From Streptomyces sp. NBC_01314 (GTDB taxonomy: Bacteria > Actinomycetota > Actinomycetes > Streptomycetales > Streptomycetaceae): a stretch of 64,000 bases of DNA. Below, one piece after another: positions 7,691 to 15,978 of this stretch. Position 1 is the stretch's first letter. Every line of letters starts with the position of its first letter. Below the pieces are notes generated by a model, which worked only from the letters and a program-made list of their open reading frames with translations, had not been told where the DNA came from and did not search any database. The stretch spans positions 10,788,001 to 10,852,000 of the forward strand of contig NZ_CP108394.1 of NCBI RefSeq assembly GCF_041435215.1, given 5' to 3'. The position numbers and the translations under genes are program-made.

Positions 7691-9428
7691 GCCGCGCCGT
7701 GTGGTGCCCGGCGTCGCTGTGCACATGGCAGAGCAGCAGACACACGTCGTCCTCGTGCTCGTCGTCCAGCAGCGGGTGGAGCAGCCGGTCGGCCGATTCC
7801 TGGAGGTCGTCGTCGAGCGTGGCGGGCGGGAGCGCTCCGAGGGCGGACGCCAACCGCTCGATGCCCGGGTCGATGCCCTGGGCACGGCGTTCCACCAGTC
7901 CGTCCGTGTAGAGCGCCAGGGTCGATCCGGGCGGCAGCGGGACGGTGTGGTCGGCGATCTCCTGATGGAGGGGGATGCCGAGCATCGCGCCGGGCTTGGC
8001 GTCCAGGATCCGCACCCGCCCGTCGGGCGAGCGCAGCACCGGCGGCGGATGCCCCGCGGCGGCCCAGGTGAGGGTGGGCTCCCGTGGATGGAACCGGGCG
8101 ATGACGGCGGTGGCGTACAGGTCGGGCTGCAGATGGTGCAGGAACAGATGAAGACGGGTGAGGAGCTGACCGGGGGTCTCGCCGTCGACGGCGTAGGCGC
8201 GCAGCGCGGTCCTCAGCTGGCTCATCATCACCGCGGCCCGCAGACCGTGCCCGGTGACATCGCCGATGACGGTGATCAGACTGCCGTCGGGCTGGCGGAA
8301 GGCGTCGTACCAGTCGCCGCCGATGTTCAGCCCCCGGGTGGCCGGCAGATAGCGCGCGGCCAGCCGCAGCCCCGGGGTGGTGGGCAGCTCGGTGAGCAGG
8401 GCGCGCTGCAGGGTCTCGGCGATGTCGCGGTTGTGCTCGAAGCGCCGGGCGTTCTCCAGGGCGACACCGGCGCGCCGGGCCAGCTCGATCAGCATGAAGG
8501 CGTCGTCGGCGTCCCAGCGCTGGTCGTCGGGCGGGGACAGCGTCAGCACGCCCAGGGGTGCGCGCCGGGTCATCAGCGGCACGCACAGCAGCGGCCGACC
8601 GGGGTCGAGTGCCGAGGGCGGCTGGTCGTCGACTCCGGGCAGCCCGCCGGGGTGGTCGGCGGCGTACTGGGGGCGCCCGCGGCGGGCCGCGACGACGGCG
8701 GCGGCCGGCCGCGGGCCGCCCCGGGCCATGTCGTCCTCCCCGTCGAACAGCCATACGTCGGCGGTGCGGGCGTACCGGGGCACCAGGAGGGTGGGCAGCA
8801 GCCGCACGATCGCGTCGGGGTTGAGGGACGCGGTCAGGGCGGCGCTGGCGTCGGCGAGGAAGGTGAGCCGGCCGCGCGCGTTCTCGGCCTCCTCGCGGGC
8901 CTTCTGCTCGGCGGCGAAGAGTTCGCGCTGCGCGCGCCCGGCCGCGTCCAGCTCGGCGTGCAGGGCCAGCACACCCTGGTTGGTCTGGTGGAGCTCCTCG
9001 CGGTGGAAGGCGACCAGCGCCTCCTGCTCGTCGAGTTTCTCCAGCAGCAGCGCGGCGTCCTCGTCGGCCCCGAACAGGGCCTCCGCGAGGTCCACCAGAT
9101 CACCGGGCGCATGTTCGCTGTCCGGCAGCCGCACCTCTTCCGAGCAGGCGACCGTCAGCCGCCACGGCTGGCGGAACTCGCCCGGCCGCCGGTTCGCCGA
9201 CGTCACCTCGACCAGGAACCGGCAGCCACCGGGCCGCGCCGTGTCGGCCCGCGCGGTCAGCAGCCACGCACCTCCTTTGGTGAGGCACTGCCGCAGCTGC
9301 GCGGAGAGCACGGACACCAGCCGCGCCCGGTCGGTCGCCAAGACCCCGTGCGCGGTGGCCAGTCGCGCGGTGGCGATACGGGCCCGAGCGGCGTCGGTGA
9401 CGGAACTGACATGCCAGGTACGGGTCAT
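7683..9428 (-). CDS. RsbU-like PP2C phosphatase with GAF domain
   Basis: A 581-residue protein and last gene of the stressosome operon. Residues 1-130 are an uncharacterised N-terminal segment. Residues 130-195 are a helical linker likely to form a coiled coil. A GAF domain spans about 195-345. The C-terminal SpoIIE/PP2C domain has GGDWYDAF, IGDVTGHGLRAAVMMSQLR, AAAGHPPPVL and LALYTDGLVERR, which carry the metal-binding aspartates. Known relatives dephosphorylate an RsbV-type antagonist and so free a sigma factor. Its ATG overlaps the TGA of the preceding gene by four bases (ATGA at 9425-9428), so it is translationally coupled. Confidence 0.92.
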   Translation of the reverse strand: MTRTWHVSSVTDAARARIATARLATAHGVLATDRARLVSVLSAQLRQCLTKGGAWLLTARADTARPGGCRFLVEVTSANRRPGEFRQPWRLTVACSEEVRLPDSEHAPGDLVDLAEALFGADEDAALLLEKLDEQEALVAFHREELHQTNQGVLALHAELDAAGRAQRELFAAEQKAREEAENARGRLTFLADASAALTASLNPDAIVRLLPTLLVPRYARTADVWLFDGEDDMARGGPRPAAAVVAARRGRPQYAADHPGGLPGVDDQPPSALDPGRPLLCVPLMTRRAPLGVLTLSPPDDQRWDADDAFMLIELARRAGVALENARRFEHNRDIAETLQRALLTELPTTPGLRLAARYLPATRGLNIGGDWYDAFRQPDGSLITVIGDVTGHGLRAAVMMSQLRTALRAYAVDGETPGQLLTRLHLFLHHLQPDLYATAVIARFHPREPTLTWAAAGHPPPVLRSPDGRVRILDAKPGAMLGIPLHQEIADHTVPLPPGSTLALYTDGLVERRAQGIDPGIERLASALGALPPATLDDDLQESADRLLHPLLDDEHEDDVCLLLCHVHSDAGHHTARLT

Positions 9429-10501
9429 GGGTGGCGGTCCGGCGGGGAGGGGCTCAGTACGGCGACGGTGGTGTCGTCGCGTACCGGCCGGGCGGGGCTG
9501 CTCGCGTCGCGCACGATCACGGCGGCGATCACAGCGGGGTCGAGGGAGGGGCTGTGGGCGGCGGGGCCCGGACTCCAGCGGCTGGGCAGGCCGTCGCTGT
9601 GCAGCACGAGCAGGCAGTCGTCCCCCCAGGCCGCCTCGTGCTGCGGGATACGGGCGGCCCGGTGGGCGCCGACTATGCCGGGCCGCGACAGCAGCGGCTG
9701 CCAGGTCGCGCCGGTGCGCAGCCGCGCCCCTATGTTGCCGATGCCGGCGAATAGCAACGTGCCTGCGGCGACGTCGAGTTGGGCGACGGCGACGGCCGCG
9801 CCCCGGGTGTCGCGCAGCGCGTCCTCCAGCCGCCGCAGCAGGTGCGCGGGAGACAGTTCGGGCGCGCGGTACAGCTGCTCCACGGCCGCCGAGGAGGCAC
9901 GGGCCGCCGCCAGCCCGTGGCCCAGGCCGTCGGCGAGCATCAGAGTGGTGAGGTCGCCCTTCCGGACCCACGCCCAGGCGTCGCCGGAGAACTCCGCGCC
10001 GGCGAAGGGGATGTTGACGCCTCCGGCGCGCACGGCCGGAGCGGGGGAGGGGGCCGGGCCGCCGCCGCCGCGGCGTTCGGGCCGGGCGCCGAGCCGCGCC
10101 AGGGCGATGGTGCCCCGGCCGACCGTACTGTGCAGGTCGAAGTCGTCGGCGACCCGGCTGCAGGTGCCGAGGCCGGCGCCGAGCGAGGACGTCGTCGAGA
10201 AACCGTCGCGCAGCGCGCCGGCCACGTCGCGCACCCCCGGCCCGTGGTCGATCGCCACGATCTGCACCATGGGGGCCGCGCCGTCCGCCCGCTCCGGCGC
10301 GGGGCGGGAGACGACGTCCAGCAGTATCAGCCCCCCACCGGCGTGCTTGAGCAGATTGGTCGCCAGCTCGGTGGCCACCAGGGCGCAACCGGCGGCGCGG
10401 CCCTCGTCCAGCCCGGCGCGGGCCGCCGCGGACTCGGCGGCCACCCGGGCGTCGCGCACCCGGGTCGAGTCGTGCACGGGAACCTCCCAGACGCGCGGCA
10501 T
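9425..10501 (-). CDS. Fusion of RsbT/W-type ATPase and RsbX-type PP2C phosphatase
   Basis: A 358-residue two-domain protein. Residues about 10-150 are a GHKL ATPase related to RsbT/RsbW (ELATNLLKHAGGG carries the Mg-binding asparagine; DHGPGVRDV and SLGAGLGT form the lid). Residues about 165-358 are a compact PP2C domain like RsbX (LMLADGLGHGLAAARAS, AGIGNIGARL, LVLHSDGL, DDTTVAVL). In stressosome systems RsbX resets RsbR and RsbS by dephosphorylation; joining it to a kinase-like domain suggests a combined kinase and reset role. The ATG overlaps the upstream stop (TGATG at 10499-10503), and its own stop overlaps the next start. Confidence 0.88.
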   Translation of the reverse strand: MPRVWEVPVHDSTRVRDARVAAESAAARAGLDEGRAAGCALVATELATNLLKHAGGGLILLDVVSRPAPERADGAAPMVQIVAIDHGPGVRDVAGALRDGFSTTSSLGAGLGTCSRVADDFDLHSTVGRGTIALARLGARPERRGGGGPAPSPAPAVRAGGVNIPFAGAEFSGDAWAWVRKGDLTTLMLADGLGHGLAAARASSAAVEQLYRAPELSPAHLLRRLEDALRDTRGAAVAVAQLDVAAGTLLFAGIGNIGARLRTGATWQPLLSRPGIVGAHRAARIPQHEAAWGDDCLLVLHSDGLPSRWSPGPAAHSPSLDPAVIAAVIVRDASSPARPVRDDTTVAVLSPSPPDRHP

Positions 10502-10941
10502 CACCGCTCCTCGCGCGGGCGCGGCGCACCCGACATCCAGGACGTCACCGTGACCGTGGTGCCCGAGCCGGGGCGGCTGTCGATCGCGAACTCGTGGACC
10601 AGTCGTCGGGCGCCGCCCAGCCCCATCCCCAGCCCCTCGCCGGAGGTGTAGCCGTCGACGAGGGCCTGGTCGAGGTCCGGGATGCCGGGCCCCTGGTCGC
10701 TGAAGGCCAGCCGCAGCCCTCGTGCGCCGGCCCTGTCCACCGCAGCGCACTCCATCTGGCCCCCGCCGCCGTGGACCAGGGTGTTGCGGGCCAGTTCGCT
10801 GGCCGCGGTGACGAGTTTGGTCTGCTCGACCAGACCGAAGCCGAGCTGGGCGGCCGCCTGCCGCACATGCTGACGTACCCACACCAGATCGAGGTCCGAG
10901 TGGATCGGCAGGCAGGCGGAGATGCCGCCGGCGGTCTGCAT
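10501..10941 (-). CDS. rsbT: RsbT-like serine/threonine kinase (stressosome switch kinase)
   Basis: A 146-residue GHKL-fold kinase. ELARNTLVHGGGG (about residues 47-59) is the N-box; FSDQGPGIPDLDQAL and GMGLGGARRLVHEF are the G boxes. By family, RsbT phosphorylates RsbR and RsbS in the stressosome and, when released, activates an RsbU-type phosphatase. The neighbours upstream are exactly RsbS and RsbR. ATG at 10941 overlaps the RsbS stop as TGATG; GTG at 10944 is an alternative, and AGGAG lies eight and five bases before them respectively. Confidence 0.9.
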   Translation of the reverse strand: MQTAGGISACLPIHSDLDLVWVRQHVRQAAAQLGFGLVEQTKLVTAASELARNTLVHGGGGQMECAAVDRAGARGLRLAFSDQGPGIPDLDQALVDGYTSGEGLGMGLGGARRLVHEFAIDSRPGSGTTVTVTSWMSGAPRPREER

Positions 10942-11381
10942 CACGGACTCTCCTGGCGGGCGTGCCCTCGGCGGGGGAAGATCGGGTCCGGGCCGCCGAG
11001 GAGACGCAGCGCGTCCTCGGTGCTGAGCGCGGTACGCAGTCCCGGCAGGGTGAGTCCCAGCTCCACCAGCGTGATCGCCACGGCCGGACGCATGCCCGCC
11101 ACCACCGTCCCGGCGGCGAGCAGACTCGTCTGGGCGGCGATGTCGCCGAGCACCCGCCCCAGGAACGAGTCGACCATCTCCACTCCGGAGAGGTCGATGA
11201 TCACCCCCGTGGCGCCGCTGCGCGCGACCGTGTCGCTGATGTCCTGCTGGAGCTGCTCCGCCGCGCCGTCGTGCAGATCGCCCTGGAGCGACACCAGGAG
11301 CACGTTGCCGAGCTTGAGCACAGGTACGGGCGCACCGTACGGTGACGGGCCGCCGTAGCCGGCGAACAGATCGCCGCTCAC
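10941..11381 (-). CDS. rsbS: RsbS-like STAS-domain stressosome scaffold
   Basis: A 146-residue protein. The STAS domain covers about residues 25-115, and the conserved phosphorylation region reads SGVEMVDSFLGRVLGDI, with the serine in the position used by RsbS. In known stressosomes RsbS, with RsbR, captures RsbT until phosphorylated. The GTG start at 11381 overlaps the RsbR stop (GTGA, 11378-11381). An N-terminal extension (GDLFAGYGGPSPYGAPVPV) is longer than in Bacillus RsbS. Confidence 0.9.
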   Translation of the reverse strand: MSGDLFAGYGGPSPYGAPVPVLKLGNVLLVSLQGDLHDGAAEQLQQDISDTVARSGATGVIIDLSGVEMVDSFLGRVLGDIAAQTSLLAAGTVVAGMRPAVAITLVELGLTLPGLRTALSTEDALRLLGGPDPIFPRRGHARQESP

Positions 11382-12277
11382 CTGTGCCCCGAACCGGCGC
11401 CGTCGTGGGACACGATGTCCGTGCCCAGCTTCCCCAACGCGTAGGCCAGGGCGTCCGCGAGGCTCGTGCGGGTGAGCACCGAGCTGAGGTCGATGCCCAG
11501 ATGGACGATGGTCTGCGCGATCGGCGGCCGGATACCGGAGACGATGCACTCGGCTCCCATCAACCGCGCCGCCGCCACGGTCTTCATGAGGTGCTGGGCC
11601 ACCAGTGAGTCGACGGTCGGGACCCCGGTGATGTCCAGGATGGCGAACCGGGCGTGCTGCTCGACGATCGCGTCGAGGAGCCGCTCCATCACCACCTGGC
11701 TGCGCGCGCTGTCCAGGGTGCCGATCAGGGGGACGGCGACGATCCCCTCCCACAGGCTGATCACCGGCGTGGCGACCTCCATCAACTGCAGGCGCTGCCG
11801 GTGGATGAGCTCCTCGCCCTCGTTGAGCGCCGTCTCCAGCACCACCAGACGCAGGGTGCCCATCAGGACCGTCAGGGTCGTGGTGCACTCACGGAGGTGC
11901 GTGGCCGGCGCGGCGGCGAACTCGGCGACCAACAGCTCGGTGACGGGCGGTCGCAGCGCGTCCACCTCGGCGGAGATCTGCGTGACGGTGGAACCGGCCC
12001 GCGCCCGTGCGGCGGCCGTCCGCGCGAGCTGCTCGCGTACGACGTGGAATCCGCCGGACTCCGCGTCCTCGACGCTGTCCACGGCGGCCACGGCCGCGAG
12101 CGCGTCCACGACCGCCCGGCCCGCCTCCACCGCCTCGTCCCGCGAGTGGGTGAAGACGGTGCGGAACAACGCCGCGTCGGCCCAGCGCTGAGCGATCTGT
12201 TCCTGGCGGTTGCGCAGGAACTCCGCCACCTCCTGCGCCGGTGTCAACTGTCGGCCTGCCGTGTCCTGTTCCGGCAC
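11378..12277 (-). CDS. rsbR: RsbR-like stressosome sensor
   Basis: A 299-residue protein. Residues 1-165 are an all-helical N-terminal sensor region (RsbRD-type rather than a clear haem globin: FLRNRQEQIAQRWADAALFR, ATHLRECTTTLTVLMGTLR). Residues about 180-290 are a STAS domain whose phosphorylation segment is TGVPTVDSLVAQHLMKT. RsbR paralogues tune the response to different stresses. The GTG at 12277 follows GAGGAGA by six bases. It is second in the operon, 68 bases after the PP2C gene, and coupled by GTGA to rsbS. Confidence 0.9.
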   Translation of the reverse strand: MPEQDTAGRQLTPAQEVAEFLRNRQEQIAQRWADAALFRTVFTHSRDEAVEAGRAVVDALAAVAAVDSVEDAESGGFHVVREQLARTAAARARAGSTVTQISAEVDALRPPVTELLVAEFAAAPATHLRECTTTLTVLMGTLRLVVLETALNEGEELIHRQRLQLMEVATPVISLWEGIVAVPLIGTLDSARSQVVMERLLDAIVEQHARFAILDITGVPTVDSLVAQHLMKTVAAARLMGAECIVSGIRPPIAQTIVHLGIDLSSVLTRTSLADALAYALGKLGTDIVSHDGAGSGHR

Positions 12278-12345
12278 GGGTCTCTCCTCACATTCTGGCG
12301 CGCCTCCCCTCTTCGGGAAACGACTGGTGGGCGAAGTCGGCGAAC

Positions 12346-13530
12346 TCATCGGTGGGACCGGCCGGCCTCCCCCCGGCCGAACCAGTCCAGGCAGACCACG
12401 AGCGCGTCGTCGTCCGCCACGGGTGTGCCGCGGTGACCGGAGAGTTCCCTGAGCACCGCGCCGGGGACATCGGCGGCGGGCAGCAGACGCGTGGCGCTGA
12501 CCGCGCGGGCCAGCGCCCGTTCCCCGTACGTCTCCCCGCCGGGCGTGGCGACGGAGTACACCCCGTCGCTGACGAAGACGAGCCGGTCGCCCGGTTCGAT
12601 CGTCAACTCCTGTGCGGTGTAGTCCGTCTCCTCGAACATGCCCAGCGGCAGCTGGGCGTCCAGGGCGACCGTGCCGACGGTCCGGTCGCGCAGCAGCAGC
12701 ATCCGAGGGGAGCCCGCGTCGACGACCGCCAGGCGCCCGGTGGCCAGGTCCAGATCGAGCAGGAGCACCGACAGATGAAGGGCTCCGCCGTACTGGGCGT
12801 GGACGGCCTGGTCGGCCAGGGCCGCCTGGTCGGCGATGGGCAGGCCGGCCCGGCGGGCGTTGCGCAGCGCGTTGATCCCCAGATTCGTCAGCAGGGAGGC
12901 CTCGATGCCCTCGCCCATGCCGTTGGTGATGTACAGCATCAGACGGTCGGCGTCGGCGGACCAGTCGAAGTTGTCGCCGAAGATGTCGTAGGCGGGTTCC
13001 AGCTGACCGCCGAGGGCGTACTCGGGCCGGGTGGCGGAGCGGCCCGGCAGCAGCTGCCACTGCATCTCCGCCGCCAGCGTCAGACGGCTGGAGCGACGCG
13101 CCCGCACATACAGATCGGTGTCACGCTCCGCGACGACCAGCTCGTGCCCCAGGACCCCGGCCAGTTCAGCCAGTTCGGCGAGGCACTCCTCGGCGTGCGC
13201 GGCGGACGGCAGCGTCAGACGCAGCACGCCCAGCCGGTCGCCGCGCACGGTGACCGGCAGATGCGCCCGCACCCGGCCGTCGCCGCGCCTCTCCACGTAC
13301 GGTTCCTGCGCCCCGAACGCCCGGCCGGTCGGACCGCCGTGCATCGGCAGGGGCTCCGGCGCGCTCGGGCGCGTGGACACGGGCCGCAGCGCGGTGAGCG
13401 AGTAGTCGGCCAGGTAGAGCTCGACGTCCCGCGCCGACCATTTCCCGCCCAGTACGTCGCGGACCACGTCCACCAACTGGTGCGGAGCAGCGGAGCGAAG
13501 GGCTCGTTCGGCTGCCACGAATCTGTTCAC
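12346..13530 (-). CDS. SpoIIE/RsbU-family PP2C phosphatase
   Basis: A 394-residue protein and first gene of the stressosome operon. Residues about 1-150 resemble a degenerate GAF-like sensor (VERRGDGRVRAHLPVTVRGDRLGVLRL). The PP2C domain follows from about residue 165 (AEMQWQLLPGRSATRPEYALGG, YDIFGDNFDWSADADRLMLYI, ALHLSVLLLDLDLATGRL, GDRLVFVSDGVYS). Where most relatives have GDVxGHG, this one has NGMGEGIEAS, a common variant. GTG at 13530 is used; GTG at 13518 is possible. No strong ribosome site precedes either. A MarR gene starts divergently 63 bases away. Confidence 0.85.
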   Translation of the reverse strand: MNRFVAAERALRSAAPHQLVDVVRDVLGGKWSARDVELYLADYSLTALRPVSTRPSAPEPLPMHGGPTGRAFGAQEPYVERRGDGRVRAHLPVTVRGDRLGVLRLTLPSAAHAEECLAELAELAGVLGHELVVAERDTDLYVRARRSSRLTLAAEMQWQLLPGRSATRPEYALGGQLEPAYDIFGDNFDWSADADRLMLYITNGMGEGIEASLLTNLGINALRNARRAGLPIADQAALADQAVHAQYGGALHLSVLLLDLDLATGRLAVVDAGSPRMLLLRDRTVGTVALDAQLPLGMFEETDYTAQELTIEPGDRLVFVSDGVYSVATPGGETYGERALARAVSATRLLPAADVPGAVLRELSGHRGTPVADDDALVVCLDWFGRGEAGRSHR

Positions 13531-13593
13531 GATGTCGGATACGCCATTCTTTCCAGAGCTGACAGTGTTCGGGATGCCTGGAAGAGTGGGCCC

Positions 13594-14067
13594 GTGACTG
13601 ACTCCTCCAACCAGCGGCCGGACGAGGTGGCGCGTGTGACCTCCGAGGCGGCCGAGCTGCTGGAGGTCCTGTGGGGGCGCGCCTCGACGGCTCCCGTGTC
13701 CGCCTCCCAGATCCGCGTACTCGTCGTCCTGGAGCACAACGACGGCATCAACCTGCGGATGCTCGCCGACGCCCTCGGCTCCACGCCGCCCTCCACCAGC
13801 CGGCTCTGTGACCGCCTGGAAGCGGTGGGCTTCGTCGAACGCCACGCCAGCACGGCCAGCAGGCGCGAGCTGTGCCTGCGGCTGAGCCGACGCGGACAGG
13901 CCTTCCTGGTGGACCTGCGCGCCCGCCGCGAGCGGGCCCTGCGGTCCGTGCTGGAGGAGATGCCCGCCGGGAAACGGACCGCCCTGCTGGAGGGGCTGGA
14001 GGCGTTCTGCGCCGCCGCGGCGGCGGAGATCCACGCGGGCGGCGCCACCGACGCGCGGAGCGCCTGA
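13594..14067 (+). CDS. MarR-family transcriptional regulator
   Basis: A 157-residue winged-helix regulator with LRMLADALGSTPPSTSRLCDRLEAVGFVER (about residues 50-79) and the wing STASRRELCLRLSRRGQAFL. The GTG at 13594 has GGAAGAG seven bases upstream. It is read divergently from the PP2C-rsbR-rsbS-rsbT operon with only 63 bases between starts, the classical arrangement for a regulator of the neighbouring operon. The closely similar MarR gene at 7265-7690 lies at the other end of that operon. Confidence 0.9.
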   Translation: MTDSSNQRPDEVARVTSEAAELLEVLWGRASTAPVSASQIRVLVVLEHNDGINLRMLADALGSTPPSTSRLCDRLEAVGFVERHASTASRRELCLRLSRRGQAFLVDLRARRERALRSVLEEMPAGKRTALLEGLEAFCAAAAAEIHAGGATDARSA

Positions 14068-14142
14068 CCGCCGCCGACCCGGTTCCGGTCCGACAGCCTC
14101 ATCCCCACACTCCTGCCCGGCTCACTTTGTTGTCTTCCGGCC

Positions 14143-14164
14143 ATAGTTGTCAAACGACAACTAT
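14143..14164. promoter_or_regulatory. Perfect palindrome, MarR-box-like
   Basis: ATAGTTGTC and GACAACTAT are perfect 9 bp inverted arms around AAAC. AT-rich palindromes of the TAGTTGTC/GACAACTA kind are typical MarR operators. It lies between two convergent genes (the MarR gene ends at 14067 and the STAS gene ends at 14237), not in front of either. There is no T-run, so it is an odd place for an operator and an odd shape for a terminator. Confidence 0.55.
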
Positions 14165-14236
14165 TGGTCCTGCGTGCGCCCCGCCGCGCCGACGGACCAC
14201 GCCGGGCGGGGCGGCCCGTCGGCGCGGCGGCAACGG

Positions 14237-14641
14237 CTATTCCTCCGCCGGGGGTTCGTCCGGGTGCCGGGCGACCTGGCCGGAGTCCACGGCGGCCAGT
14301 GCCTCGTCCACGCTGTCCACCGTGGCCACGGTGAGGCTGACGCCGGTGAGATCGAGTATCCGCCGCACGGCCGGCGTGGGGGCGATGACGTACACGCCGC
14401 CCGGGAGCCGCCGCACCTCCTGATACGTCCGCAGGATGATGTTCATGCCGGACGAGTCCATGAAGGGGACGGCCGACACGTCCAACAGGAAATGCCGCCG
14501 CCCGTGGCGCAGTTGGTTCGCCAGGTGATGTTGCAGCTCGGTCGCCGTGTCGATGTCCAGTTCCCCCTCGATCGTGAGCAGCACGGCGTCGTCCCGAGGC
14601 AGATCGACCTTGATCGACAGGGGATTCTGGGCAACGGACAC
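14237..14641 (-). CDS. STAS-domain anti-sigma factor antagonist (RsbV/BldG type)
   Basis: A 134-residue single STAS domain. The phosphorylatable serine is in DVSAVPFMDSSGMNIILRTY (about residues 57-76), as in RsbV, SpoIIAA and BldG. Unphosphorylated, such a protein binds a partner RsbW-type kinase and frees its sigma factor. The GTG at 14641 is chosen over a TTG at 14653 because GGAGG sits five bases before it. It is read in the same direction as the sigma gene whose stop lies 116 bases upstream, so the pair may be one transcription unit. Confidence 0.92.
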   Translation of the reverse strand: MSVAQNPLSIKVDLPRDDAVLLTIEGELDIDTATELQHHLANQLRHGRRHFLLDVSAVPFMDSSGMNIILRTYQEVRRLPGGVYVIAPTPAVRRILDLTGVSLTVATVDSVDEALAAVDSGQVARHPDEPPAEE

Positions 14642-14757
14642 AAGAGCCTCCAAGGCGCTACCGATCGGGACGGCTGCCCCGGTTCACGGATTCGACGCAT
14701 CGCCCGGCGATGCGCCCGTGCGCATACCCGCGAATCGTCCGGACACACGGGCCGAGA

Positions 14758-15585
14758 TCAGGCGACTCCGGGTTCCAGGAGCCCCACACGCAACCGCTTG
14801 ATGATCCGGCTGATCAGCCGGGACACATGCATCTGGGAGACCCCCAGCTCCTCGGCGATCTGCGACTGGGTCCGCTCCTCCACGAACCGCAGATGGATGA
14901 TGCGCCGCTCACGGTCGTCGAGCTCGGCGATCAGCGGCGCCAACGAGTGGAATTCCTCGACGAGTTGCAGCGACGGGTCCTCCTCGCCGATGAGGTCGCC
15001 CAGCACGGCGTCGCCGTCCTCGCCGCCGTCGGAGGTGAGCGCCGCGTCGAGCGAGGAGGTGTTATAGCCGTTGGACGCCTTGCGCGCCTCGATGACCTCC
15101 TCCTCGGACAGGGACATCAGCTCGGACAGCTCACGCGTCGTCGGCATCCGGCCCAGCCGGGACTGCAACTCGTCCGTCGCGCGGGCCAGCTCCACCCGCG
15201 CCTCCTGCAAACGCCGCGGCACATGCACCGCCCAGCTCGTGTCCCGGAAGAACCGCTTGATCTCGCCGACGATGTACGGCACGGCGAACGTGGTGAACTC
15301 CACCTCCCGGGACAGATCGAACCGGTCGATGGCCTTGATCAGCCCGATGGTCCCGACCTGGACGATGTCCTCCAGGGAGTCGTCCCGCCCGCGGAAGCGC
15401 GAGGCCGCGTACCGCACGAGCGACAGGTTCATCTCGATGAGCGTGTTGCGCACGTACTGATACGTGTGCGTGCCCTCGTCCAGCACGGCCAGCCGGTCGA
15501 AGAACTGCCGCGACATCTCCCTCGCGTCCTTCGGCCTGACCTGGGACGGGTCCTCGATCAGCGGGAGGCCGACCCCGTCCGCCAT
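14758..15585 (-). CDS. RNA polymerase sigma factor, SigB/SigF/SigG family
   Basis: A 275-residue group 3 sigma factor. Region 2 covers NLSLVRYAASRFRGRDDSLEDIVQVGTIGLIKAIDRFD and FTTFAVPYIVGEIKRFFRD; region 3 contains SRLGRMPTTRELSELMSLSEEEV; region 4 ends with HLRFVEERTQSQIAEELGVSQMHVSRLISRII. The ATG at 15585 has GGGAGG five bases upstream. An in-frame extension to 15678 exists but lacks a ribosome site. Its neighbours are antagonists, ATPases and phosphatases, so it is the probable output of the local partner-switching network. It is divergent from a second sigma gene at 15979. Confidence 0.95.
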   Translation of the reverse strand: MADGVGLPLIEDPSQVRPKDAREMSRQFFDRLAVLDEGTHTYQYVRNTLIEMNLSLVRYAASRFRGRDDSLEDIVQVGTIGLIKAIDRFDLSREVEFTTFAVPYIVGEIKRFFRDTSWAVHVPRRLQEARVELARATDELQSRLGRMPTTRELSELMSLSEEEVIEARKASNGYNTSSLDAALTSDGGEDGDAVLGDLIGEEDPSLQLVEEFHSLAPLIAELDDRERRIIHLRFVEERTQSQIAEELGVSQMHVSRLISRIIKRLRVGLLEPGVA

Positions 15586-15978
15586 AACCCTCCCCCGTGC
15601 CGTGGCCGTTGTACATGCCGTCACGGCTGCCATGCTGTCCACCCCTCTCGCCCGAAGCCTTGTCGGCCTTGTCGCCACCCCACGCCTGCCCCGCTGCCCG
15701 CGACTCAGTCCCCCTCGGAAGCGAAAGGGACCGTGTCCCTCCCCACTCTGGCCAGAAGTCGCCGTCCGCCCCGGGGGACAGGACCACCGAGGGCTGGCGA
15801 ACCGTCACCACGAACGCGCGCACCGTTGTTTGTCCACGGAATCGCGGGGCAAGCGGAGTTCCACGCCTCCGGATCGGAGGCGCGCCGGCGGGAGCGGTCT
15901 TCTGCGCACGGGCCTTGGTCGCCCACCCACCGTTCCGCGCCGTAATTCCCTGAAAGCGTCGTTCAGGAGCGATTTCCC
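15586..15978. other. 393-base divergent intergenic region between two sigma genes
   Basis: It holds the starts of both sigma genes and presumably both promoters. A GTTTG-N14-GGGCAA pair near 15826-15850 faintly resembles a SigB-type promoter (GTTT, then GGGTA), but it matches too poorly to call. No coding frame looks real. Confidence 0.35.

Noticed and set aside
7509..10553. A 1014-residue open frame on the plus strand
   Set aside because: It is antisense to three well-supported stressosome genes, has no motifs, and is the long shadow frame expected where GC-rich codons lie on the other strand.
15826..15850. SigB-type promoter upstream of the second sigma gene
   Set aside because: The -10 part reads GGGCAA rather than GGGTA and the -35 part is minimal; not better than chance at this composition.
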